From Terana coerulea (lineage: Eukaryota > Basidiomycota > Agaricomycetes > Polyporales > Phanerochaetaceae): 64,000 nucleotides of DNA. Below the pieces are notes generated by a model, which saw only the letters and a list, made by a program, of their open reading frames with translations, was not told the DNA's origin and ran no database searches. The position numbers and the translations under genes were made by a program. Below, in pieces: positions 54,698-64,000 of this stretch. The DNA lies in assembly GCA_024811115.1 (NCBI GenBank), contig JAKOGH010000042.1, positions 558,001 through 622,000 of the forward strand. Direction: 5' to 3'. The stretch's first letter is position 1; the number at the start of each line of letters is the position of its first letter.

Positions 54698-57600
54698 ATG
54701 GCCCTCTTTGAAGCACAACCCCCACGTCCCGGACAACGCCCGTCGCTCGCAGGGCGGTCGTACCCGCAGCAGCGGCCTCGGAGAACCAGGGAGAGGGAGA
54801 GGATGGGCCGGACAGGAAGAGGCGGCGGGTGCAGCGCGCGTGCGACATGTGCAGGCTGAAGAAAGGTGAGGTGCTCCTGAGTGTACGCTTCTGCACGATC
54901 CGCGCTGACTTAGGTTTCATCAAACTGTGTAGTACGATGTGAGACATTCTCTTGCCTCAGTCTGAAGCGATGTTGAGGTCTGCGCTACCTAGGTGAAGGA
55001 GGAAGCCCTTCACGCAAGGCATGCACCAATTGCATCACCGGCAAATACGACTGCACATATGTCCAGACGGCGAAGGTGCGTCAGCTCACAAGACATCCGG
55101 AATACTTGACTTATGTGCGATGACACGTATAGGCTGAAGCAAGAGACAAGGCGTAAGTCCTCGACGTCATGCTCGCCACAAGGGTGTCGCTCAGATCGTC
55201 TCAGATACGTGCAGGGTCTAGAGACACGGCTCGTCAAAATGGAGGAGTTATTGCGCAAGGTATGCGGATATATGCTCCCGATAACAGTCCACGGCTGAGG
55301 GCATGCATAGCTCGCCCCGGATGTTGATCTCTCGGGCGATGTGACAGAAGTAAAGAGTCCGGCAGCGAGTTCCAGTCTGTCGGGCTCGATGACACCCACG
55401 CTGCACCGCGTCGACACCCCCGTCGACGCAGACGATCTCGAATCGGACGACGAGGAGTTCACAGCGCGCAGGACGCTGGCGGACAACCTGAAGCACATCT
55501 CACTGGATCCGGGGGAGTCCCACTTCTTCGGGAAGTCCAGCACGCTCATGTTCGTGCAGACTGCTATAGAGCATAAGGATGGCGGCCTGGACCCCAAACC
55601 GGACGCTGCACCGGAGGGCGCAGCTCAGGGCAACACGGCATTTTGGGATTCATACACGGTGAGATCCGTTCACAGTCCTTGAGACGACTAGCTAACTATG
55701 GTTTTTCACAGTGGCTCACCCGACCATCTGGTCCCAAACATCACTACATATTTCCAGATGAAGACTTGATAGGCCCTCTCGTTGACAATTACTTCCGCGA
55801 AATTAATGGCTTCCTGCCCCTACTACACCGTCCCACTTTTAAATCCGGCATCGAGGAAGGCCTCCATCACAGCGATGAAGGCTTTGGGGCAACCGTCCTA
55901 CTGGTCTGCGCTCTCGGTGCCCGCTTCTCCGACGATGCGCGTGTATTCTCTGGGGGCGTCCGGAATCCTCAAGCGGCCGGATGGCTGTGGTTCAATCAAG
56001 TGCAAGCGACTTTTAAAGTCATCAACTTAGAGCCGCCGCGTTTGTATGACTTGCAGATAACTTGTGTGAGTGTGATTCGAACTGTCCGGTCAACTGTGCG
56101 TGCTAATAAAGTCTGTAGCTCGCGTCCACCTTCCTCCACGGCATGTCGTCCCCACAATCATCCTGGCCAATCATCGGCGTCGGAATTCGCCTCGCACAGG
56201 ACCTCGGCGCCCATCGTAGGAAGGTTTACGGTACGATGCCCGCGGTTCAGCGGGAGCTGTTGAAGCGAGCTTTCTGGTGGGTACATAAAGCCAGCGATAC
56301 ACACCTTCAATTGAATTTTCGACCAGGTTGCTCGTTAAAACAGACCGTGACCTCAGTTCCGCGCTTGGTAGACCATGTGGCATTCAGGATGAAGACTTTG
56401 ACGTTGACCTTCCCGTCGAGTGCGACGATGAATATTGGATAACAAGTGACCCAGAACAGGCGTTCAAGCAGCCGGCGGAGAAGCCGTCGTCTGTCTCGTT
56501 CTTCAACTGTATGATTCGTCTGACACAGATTCAATCATTTGCTCTGCGGACCGTCGTCAGTGCTTTCTGGCTTTATGCATGGCTGTAGGTTCACTAATTG
56601 CATGTATAGTACTCAACTACAAAATCAAAGACACAGCTAGGCCATGTCGGTCAACAGTGGGAAGAGAAGAACGTCATGGAACTGGACTCTGCTCTTAACC
56701 AATGGGTTGACTCCATCCCAGAACATCGTACGTTCAGGTTTCTATCTGGTTTCGTGGAGGGAACCTTGATAGCATCGGCGATTTTTTTAGTGCGCTGGGA
56801 TCCCAAGCAAGAGAATATGCTCTTCCTCAATCAGTCCGTCACGCTGTACGCGAGCTACTACAGTCTGCAAATCGCCGTCCATCGCCCGTTCTTGTCGCCG
56901 CGCAAGCAGACGGCCGCGTCCGCGCCTTCGCTCTTCATCTGCACCAACGCCGCGCGCTCGTGCCTACACATCCTGTACATCCAGTACACGCGCGCGAGGG
57001 CGGCGGGTGTCAGCCCCGTCCCGCAGCTGGCAGCACTGTTCATGGCGGGCATCGTACTGCTGCTAAACATTTGGGGAGACAAGAGATCAGGCGTCGCGGC
57101 GAATGTAGAGAAGGATATGGTGATGGTGCATAACGCGATTGAGATGCTGAAAGAGCTCGGGCCGTGGTATGTATATTCAGGCTCTGTTTTCCAACTCCGT
57201 TTTTTTGGTTGACCATGGAGCTCGATGTAGGTGGCATTTTGCGGATCGTATGGGGTAAGTCGCAAGATCGCAGCGTTCTTGACAATGATGTGCTGAGTTA
57301 TATGGTCAGGGATGCGTTGTACGAGTTGACAAGAGCAGGAGGTCTACCGTTACCTCGAGCGCCCGAAGCCGCGCAAGGAAATGAACAGAACGCTGCGCAA
57401 GCCAAGCAAGAGGACGTGTCAAGATCCGCGCCTCCAGCAGCACCGCACCTAGTCGTTCCGACCTCACATGATAGGCACGCCCCCACTCATCGAGCTCGTC
57501 TCCCGCCGCAGCACCCGGCAGCTTCGAGATCCACGCACCGACGCCTGTGGACAGGGCGCGGCCCTTCCTGCCTGTCCGCAGCGAGGACCTCGGCCGGCAG

Positions 57601-58046
57601 CCCGTGCACTTCGACTTCAACCCCGTCATGGCGCACGTCCCCGTCGACGTCCCGCCCGTGCTCGAGCAGGCGTGGATGCCGGGCGTGGGCCCCGGCGCGC
57701 CGCACGACTTCTCGGGCCCGCTGGACGGCGCGAGCTACGTGCTCGGGCGCGGCGCGGCGCCGAGCGCGATGGACGAGGGCTTCCTGCGCACGCTCGCTGC
57801 GGTGACGGGCACCGGGCCCGAGCACATGCTGCAGGGCATGTAGGCGATGCCGCTGCGGCGGGCTTTGCGGGCGGCGAGGATATGTTGGGCATGTGGTCGG
57901 GTGTGCCGGGGAACATGCAGTGAGTGGCGTCTTGCGTGGTCTGGCAGATAGGGGATTGACGTGTGTCGCTTTGCAGGTGGGATGCTTGGGGAAGCTACTT
58001 TGCGAACCTGGGGGCACCGCAGGAGCAGCAGTGGCAAGCGCAGTGA
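54698..58046 (+). CDS. Zn2Cys6 transcription factor with fungal_trans domain
   Basis: Starts at ATG 54698. The DNA-binding cluster is KRRRVQRACDMCRLKKVRC, then CEGGSPSRKACTNC and ITGKYDCTY, split over three exons, giving C-x2-C-x6-C-x9-C-x2-C-x6-C. A coiled-coil linker follows (YVQGLETRLVKMEELLRK). The fungal_trans region (PF04082-like) contains YIFPDEDLIGPLVDNYFREI, NGFLPLLHRPTFKSGIEEG, ARFSDDARVFSGG and IIGVGIRLAQDLGAHRRKVY. The C-terminal exon ends GSYFANLGAPQEQQWQAQ. One-base gaps are needed at C5 54719-54723, at the C5 run near 57480, and at GGG near 57836. The gene faces two acyl-CoA ligases across a shared promoter, so it may regulate them; that is inference from context. Confidence 0.87.
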
Positions 58047-58692
58047 TTCCTGATACATATCTGCCAGCGAGACGTTTGTTGGAACGTATGTGGACTTTCG
58101 CTATTATACCGGCCTAGAACAATGCTCTATACACCTCGCTGCGACCCATCGAACAGAAGCCGAGGGCGCGCGCGAGCACCCTGCGGCGTAGTCACAACGG
58201 GTGAACATAAGTCTAGTAGAGTCGTTCCTCGACATGTGGATCGACAGTTCGAGCCGGGGGACGCGTCAGCTACTTGCGTGGCGCCGCTCCCGGATGTTGG
58301 CCTGGCTGGAGGCAAGGCCTGAAAGCGCAGCAGGAGACTCGGTACCGCCGTATAGTTCATCCTACAAGCTTCATTGCCCCGAATACATGGTGTACTAGGA
58401 TGACTAGGAACCCTTCCGGTAATATAACCGCACTGAATATTGACCTGAGAACATGGTAGTAAAGGTGTTGAACATGGATGACTTTCGAGCGAACTGACTT
58501 GGGTGAGAGTCTGAATGACTGTGGCGAGATTGAATCGGGGATTGCGCGCGTCGCGTCCCGGCGGCTGCGGCTGCCGGCGAATGCCGAGTCAGTTCCACCC
58601 GACTGCGGGGGCGCTGCTGTGCCTCACCATGCCGTATATATACCAGGGCATTGTGCACCACTTGCCCGCCACACATCTCTCAACACACCTCC
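58047..58692. other. Intergenic region with the PB1-gene promoter
   Basis: 646 bases. A GTATATATAC element at 58633-58642, about 55 bases before the ATG at 58693, is a likely TATA box, followed by a CA/CT-rich leader. No gene is seen. Confidence 0.5.
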
Positions 58693-61507
58693 ATGTCTGA
58701 GACCAGCTCTCTGTTCAAATTCACAAATTCGCCCGACGGCCTCACCCGTCGGGTCATGTTCTACAAAACCCCCGGCTGGAATGAGCTCGCCACTAAGATT
58801 GAGAGCCTCTACGGCATTCCCAAGGACAAGGTTGGCGTCTCCTACGTTGATGCAGACGGCGACGAGGTCACTCTCAGTTCAGATGTCGAGCTCCAGGACT
58901 ACTACCAGTTCAACACACCCGTCAAGGGCTTTGGCTCCTCCGGGGATGCCATGAAGGCCATTCGCTTTACAGTCCGCGACTTGTCCGCTGTGCGCGAGTC
59001 TGTTGCAGGCAAACCTCTCCCCGAGACTCCCTCGCAGCAGCGTCGTGAACAACCGCAACACCTTCGGCGTGTCCACCGGGCTCCCGAGCACCTTCGAGTC
59101 CAGCGAGGACTGGCAGCACGTCGCTGCGTACCCTGGTGCGGGCGCTCAGATGTTCGTGCCCATCTACGAGCAAGAGAGCCCTGCTCCTCACGCGTTCGTC
59201 GAGGTTCTCTCCAGCAACGCCAGCTTCACCAAGGACGATGACAACGACACTGCGTCTACCATGTCAGACAACGACTATGGTACCGTTAGGGCCGATAAGG
59301 GCAAGGGACGTGCCTTCGCTGCTGATGAGACTCTTCCCGACGAAGACCACAGCTCGGACCGCGCTTCCACTGCCTCTGTGCTCGCGAACAGTCTCCCGCG
59401 CAAGCCTCCTATTCACGTCGCTAGCCATGTCAGTTCCGCTGGTACCTTCGGCGAACGCAAGCCTTCCGCGCCTCCCGTCGTTGCCCCAGCCAATGACGCG
59501 ACGCCCAAGCCGGTCGAGAGGGACGTCACCCCCGACGTTGATGATCCTCCGCTGCCCGAACCTCGACGACATCCCGGCTCCAGCTCCCAGCGGGACTACG
59601 TCTCTCGCCAACGACATCGCCAGCCTTATCAACACCTTCTCCACGGTCTTCGCTGCTCACCCCGAGCTTTCAGAGGGCGTGCGGAATATCGTCCGCTCCG
59701 CCAGCAACGGCGAATACTGGGCTGCACACAGTCAGGCAGTCGCCCGCGCGGCCGAAGAGGTCAGGATGAACGCTATGCAAGGCGCGCAGGACGCGCGCCG
59801 TGCCGCCGAAGAGGTCCACCGCGCCACCGAGGACGCTGCAGGACGTCGCGTCACGGAAGCGCTGGGAAGCGTCATGCGCGCAATTGGCCAATTCACTGGT
59901 GCTGCTCCCACTGGTCAGCCTGCACCTTTCACCCCGGTGGACCCTACACAGAGGCAAAGGCCTGGTTACCCTGGTCGCCGGGAAGGCAGGCACCACCATC
60001 CCCACCACCCTCACTCCCACCACGGCCCTCATCATCCCATGCCGCCTCCTCCTCCCTTCGACCCGCACTTCGAGCCGTTCTTCTCGCGTGAAGGCAATTT
60101 GCACCGGGCGTCCAGGGGCTTCCCCGCGTTCCCGGGCGTGCACCTGCCAGATGGCCCCGCCGCATTCCCCTTCGGCGGCCCTGGCATGCACCATCCGCCC
60201 CCGCCCCCGTTCCCTGAGATGCAAGAGCCCGACATGCCCGGTGCTTGGCCGCCGTTCCCCCCTCATTTCACTCCCATGATGGGCTTTGGACGTGGTGGGA
60301 TGCCGGGACTCGGCGGCATGCGAGGACGCGGTGGAATGTCTGGGCGTGGCGGGATGCCAGGCCGCGGCGGAGTGCCTGGAGGCCGTCACGGACATCGCCA
60401 CGGCCCCCATGGCCATCACCCTCTTCATCGTCACTCGTGGGCCGCCTTCGAGCATCTCAACCGCGACCCCAGCGATGTCTCCGTACCCGAGCCCACCGAA
60501 TCGATTTACGAGAATGAGAACGAGAACGATGTTGACGTCGACTCCCCCACCACGGCTGTGGACCTAGACCCTCAGGCAAAGCAGACCGAAGCCGACCGTG
60601 ATCAGTCTGCAAAGGAGGCTTTGCAGGCCGCTAAGGAAAGGTACAGGGCCGAGAAGGAGAAGTACAGACAGGAGAGAGAAATGCGCAGGGCGAACAAGCA
60701 GAGGAAGATCAATTCGAGCGGAGAGAGGTACGAGATTTTCACCTCGGATGAAGACGACGCCCGTTCTGACATGGACGTCGACAGCTCTGACCCCTTCAAG
60801 GACCCTGTTTTCGCGAAGGACGATGCACGGGAGTTCACCGAGATCCCCGGCCCCATGGACCCTAACGCCGCCACATCGTCGTCCCGCGCCCGCGCCGACG
60901 CCGACGAAGACGAGGTCATCCAGATCGTTAGCAACGCCCGCGGCACGTTCCCCCAGCTCGAGATGCTCAGCGTGAGCCCGCGCCGGCACCACACCCTGCC
61001 CACGCGCGGTCGCGGCGGGCACGGCCGTGGTGGCCCCTTCGGCGGACGCGGCGGACACATGCACGGCATGCACATCCCGCCGCCGCCGCCTCTGCATCCG
61101 ATGGGCGGGCCGTTCGCTCCGCATCCCCGCCCCCGGCGCCGATTGCCCACAACCCCTTCATGGCGCCCCCGCCCTCGGCGCGCGCGTCGCTGAACATCCT
61201 GCGCCGGCTGCAAGACGTACGTCCCCCTCCGTTTGCTGACCGCCTCCACCCGTATGCTGACCTGCCCGCCTCCAGATGGGCTTCTCGCCGAGTGGCACGC
61301 CCCGGCCTGCAGCAGAAGGTGAGCGCGAAGGTCGCGCAGAAGCCCGTGGACCTGACGCAGGAGCACGAGGACGCGGCGGTCGCAGAAGTGCTCGAGGAGC
61401 TGCTGAGCCAGCCGACGGCGGGCAGCTCGACGGCTGGTGCGGCCGGGCTGAGGAGGAGTAACACCACGACGGGGGCGACTGTCAATGTTCCTGGTGCTTG
61501 GGAGTAA
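58693..61507 (+). CDS. PB1-domain protein with Gly/Arg-rich and coiled-coil regions
   Basis: The PB1 domain fills residues 8-95: VMFYKTPGWNELATKIESLY, then the acidic OPCA motif YVDADGDEVTLSSDVELQDY. A disordered stretch follows, then a helical block SLANDIASLINTFSTVFAAH, PELSEGVRNIVRSASNGEYW. Next comes a His/Pro/Gly-rich part with RGGM repeats, a coiled coil (KERYRAEKEKYRQEREMRRA), an RG-rich tract and an ordered end (LNILRRLQD; AVAEVLEELLSQPTAG), finishing NVPGAWE. PB1 domains build signalling scaffolds such as polarity or selective-autophagy complexes; no ZZ zinc finger was found. Frame breaks occur near 59035, near 59560 (extra C), near 61130 (C5 short by one) and near 61305 (extra C). 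One intron lies near 61217-61275. Confidence 0.78.
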
Positions 61508-62227
61508 GCTTTGTTTTGTATTCTCGCTGTAGTATGCGATGAGTGTAGGAGTACTGCTAGGTAGGTTATGTTATAGGTATTTGCTCAGAAAATTAAGGGG
61601 TGGAATAAGATGGAATGGTTTTAGGCTATATACCAAATGGTGTGAACTGGTGTGATTGTGCAACATTGAACATTTGATGAGAGGCTGCTCATGGCCGCGA
61701 GCTAAGCAATGCTTTTGAGTATGTAGCTCATGCCTGAATCTCGGAGTAAGGTCGAACCTCATGATTTCTATTCATTCACGCCAAGTGTGCAGTGCAGCAT
61801 TGCTGATTGTCTTTGAGTGCGCACAAATTGTGTCCAGAATACAACCTTTTGTTGAAATAGTGAATCATCCTGATAGTGACTTTAAGTAAATCAAAGAGCG
61901 ACTTTTATGTTGGCAGCGACCGTGCCCATAGGATGTAAACGACAGACTGCGAACTTTATCCTATGAACCGAATGCATGATAAGAGCGGACAGCTTCATCA
62001 TCAAGAAGAAGTCCAGAGGGGTAGGTCCGTGACAAAGCAAAGGTGTATGCAAGTATGGATGCATTCACCTTGTGCGTATTTGTTAACACGCTTCAAGGCA
62101 GTGATCACTACGGGTATATGATAGTTAAAATTGGGAGCACCTTGCAATAGGCGCGATGAGAGTGGCAGTAAACATAACCACAAAGGGTGCTGAAAACGAT
62201 ACTCAAGAGGCATATAACGATCGTGCG
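61508..62227. other. Shared 3' region of convergent genes
   Basis: 720 bases, AT-richer, with only short frames. No gene, repeat or RNA structure is seen. Confidence 0.5.
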
Positions 62228-63098
62228 CTAGGAGGCGGATGGCGCATTGGCGATTGTGATAGAGATACTAAGAATAATTGTTAGTATTGAGATATACTTC
62301 GGAGATAGCAGGAAGACTCACTCGAAGATCTCGGCCGCGAAGCGACTGAGCTTGCAGGCGACATAGTAAACAAGACCCAACACGGTCATATACACTATCG
62401 CGCTGAGAATGTCGCGCTGCGACGCATCGAAGCCAAGCCTTAACGAGGCCGCACCACCAGCGAAGACACCTGGCATGGGGAGGTGGACGAGCGGATAACG
62501 CTCGGGTGTGCTGGCCGTGATTTCCGCCAGCGCCGCGCTCGCTTGGACCAGCTCGAGAATGCCTGCAGCGACGCCCGCATACACATCGCGGACATCCGAG
62601 AGACCGACGAGGGACGAGCCGCGCAGCGGTGAGGGCCCTGCAACCATGATGAAGCGCCGCTTGTCCCACATGCGCTCGCCGAACAGGCATGTAATGGCGC
62701 CGTTCTGCCGGACGACGGTGACCTTCAGGTAGAAGTCGCGCGAGGCCTCGAGTATTTGTTTCTCGAGCATATTCAGCGGGGCGCCCTGGTGCTCGAGTGC
62801 TCGTATGACTCTCACGAGCAGGTCTTCGCGCATGCGCTCAGCTGTCACCAAAATGTCAGTATTATCTCCTTCTGAGGGCAGAGGAAGACTTACATGCATT
62901 GTAGAGGAAAATTCGGCTTGGTGATTGAACACGGACTTTAAATGCTGTGGCAGAATCTTCGCTGGGAAGTTGCAGAAATTCCCCAGTAGTAGGCAGAACG
63001 GCAGAGCCAGATGAGTATCTCTGAACCTCGGGTCGACTGACTGTAGAGCCGGGCTCGGGGACACAGCAAGTGGCAAGGAAAGTTGAAGCTGAAGTCAT
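62228..63098 (-). CDS. Unrecognised protein with one C-terminal membrane helix
   Basis: Exons 63098-62894, 62841-62319 and a short last exon ending at 62228. The middle is helical and basic (ERMREDLLVRVIRALEHQ; LEKQILEASRDFYLKVTVVR). A later segment has FIMVAGPSPLRGSSLVGLSD, and a membrane helix (ILSAIVYMTVLGLVYYVACK) lies near the C-terminus. A stop directly follows IFE at 62318, but a GTGAGT donor, an ACTAAC branch site and a TTCTTAG acceptor there strongly suggest a last intron, giving the end AEIFDISITIANAPSAS. No family is recognised. A TATAAAT on the minus strand at 63187-63193 lies about 90 bases upstream. Confidence 0.6.
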
Positions 63099-64000
63099 TG
63101 CGGGTTGTGGATTATGTGAGAAGTCAAGTAGTGTAAGAGTAGGCGAATGACTGAACCGAAGTCTGGCTCCGAGGCAACCCGAGGGGATTTATACATTTTT
63201 CGAGACAGCTTGTTTTCGGCCTTTCCGCAAGCCTTGCTGCTTCTACAACGCAAATCGCTGCATCAGAGTGATATTCCGAGAGAAAGGGATATTCCGCGCG
63301 GAATCAATTTCTCTCGAAGCAGCGGTCTGAGCGTCGGCAGCGACGTTGTGGCCTCGGGGGTGCTGCACGCGGAAGTAAAACGCCGCGATCACTACGTCGG
63401 TCAGCATCGAAATGGTGGGCAAGCTCCTCCCTTTGACATTATCACATAAGGAAAGGCGGAGCACTCTTTATGGCGATTATAATTCGAACTGGTCGCTTGC
63501 CTAGGCACGTTCCTGCGGCCAGCGGCTGGTACTAGACGAGGGTACGGGCAAACATGTCAACTGCTGGTGGTACTTTAATGCATGCTGTGCACGCAGGTGG
63601 AAATTTGAGACGCAACTTTCTCGAGGTGGTGATGTGAGTACCCTTGTTTTCGTAAGGACGGACATCTGAGTGGCATGCTAGCGGCACGAATAGGCGGTAA
63701 AGAGTGGAGAAAGGCATGGCCATCATTGCTGTAGTGCTTCGCAGGTGCTTCGGCCGCCAAATGCTGACGCTTGCAGGATAGGGTCACCCACTATGCGGCA
63801 TTGAGTACAGCGTTGCATGCGGTGAGACGGTCGAACTTGCTAAGGAGGGCTACATGTGTGGTGATTACTGAGGCATCAGCTATTTCTAGGACGCAGTGAC
63901 TGTCAACGTGGTCAGCTTTGGCTGTGTAGCTAGCGTATAAAAGCACGTCGGCACACCTGTAGACTAGACAGCGGTTCATTGTCTACTCTCTTCTGTGCAC
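63099..64000. other. Upstream region and right edge, no gene seen
   Basis: 902 bases holding the TATA box of the previous gene at 63187-63193 and a nested palindrome at 63277-63316. Short frames only to the edge. Confidence 0.5.
63277..63316. repeat. Nested inverted repeat with a 14-bp palindrome
   Basis: Outer arms CGAGAGAAA (63277-63285) and TTTCTCTCG (63308-63316) flank the perfect palindrome ATTCCGCGCGGAAT (63291-63304). GATATTCCG also occurs twice in a row here. Possible protein-binding dyad. Confidence 0.55.

Noticed and set aside
54345..54869. 174-codon frame before the zinc-cluster exon
   Set aside because: It does not contain the zinc cluster; the cluster is read from ATG 54698 after adding one base to the C run at 54719-54723.

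Overview
The window is a gene-dense stretch of nuclear DNA from a filamentous fungus, most likely a mushroom-forming basidiomycete (Agaricomycetes). The support is GC-rich coding sequence, many short GT..AG introns of about 45-65 bases, intergenic gaps of 0.1-2 kb, CT-rich 5' leaders, and fungal families such as Sed5, Rpn5, Med7, Sld2, fused Ade5,7, an opsin-like 7TM protein and a Zn2Cys6 regulator. No rRNA, tRNA, CRISPR array or transposon was recognised.

Layout. 1-4.5 kb has only weak coding signals. 4.5-15.1 kb is a housekeeping block: Nop6-like RRM protein (+), Golgi syntaxin Sed5 (-), NAD glycerol-3-phosphate dehydrogenase (+), ankyrin/CCCH zinc-finger protein (+) and bifunctional purine enzyme Ade5,7 (-). 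15.4-32.3 kb holds two long low-complexity proteins that share a DP-G-WHH-PY motif (Pal1-like, tentative), a conserved unknown, a membrane nitrilase-fold N-acyltransferase-like protein and an opsin-like protein without the retinal lysine. 32.5-48.3 kb carries replication factor Sld2, an F-box-like protein, proteasome lid subunit Rpn5, mitoribosomal mS23, an unknown, a tiny Cys-containing peptide gene, a BCL7-like protein, a GNAT protein and Mediator Med7. 48.5-58 kb is the most system-like part: two tandem acyl-CoA ligases (4-coumarate-CoA-ligase type, one ending in the peroxisomal signal AKL) transcribed away from a Zn2Cys6/fungal_trans activator. A perfect 7-bp inverted repeat (CGG-N9-CCG) lies in their shared 0.48 kb promoter. 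58.7-63.1 kb has a PB1-domain protein and a one-helix membrane protein.

Many genes are interrupted by one-base frame breaks. Most sit in short homopolymers that look one base too short (often C5 or G5 where C6 or G6 restores the reading frame). These look like assembly errors rather than pseudogenes, so several coordinates below span such breaks. Exon limits come from reading splice sites by eye and are given as gene spans from start codon to stop codon.
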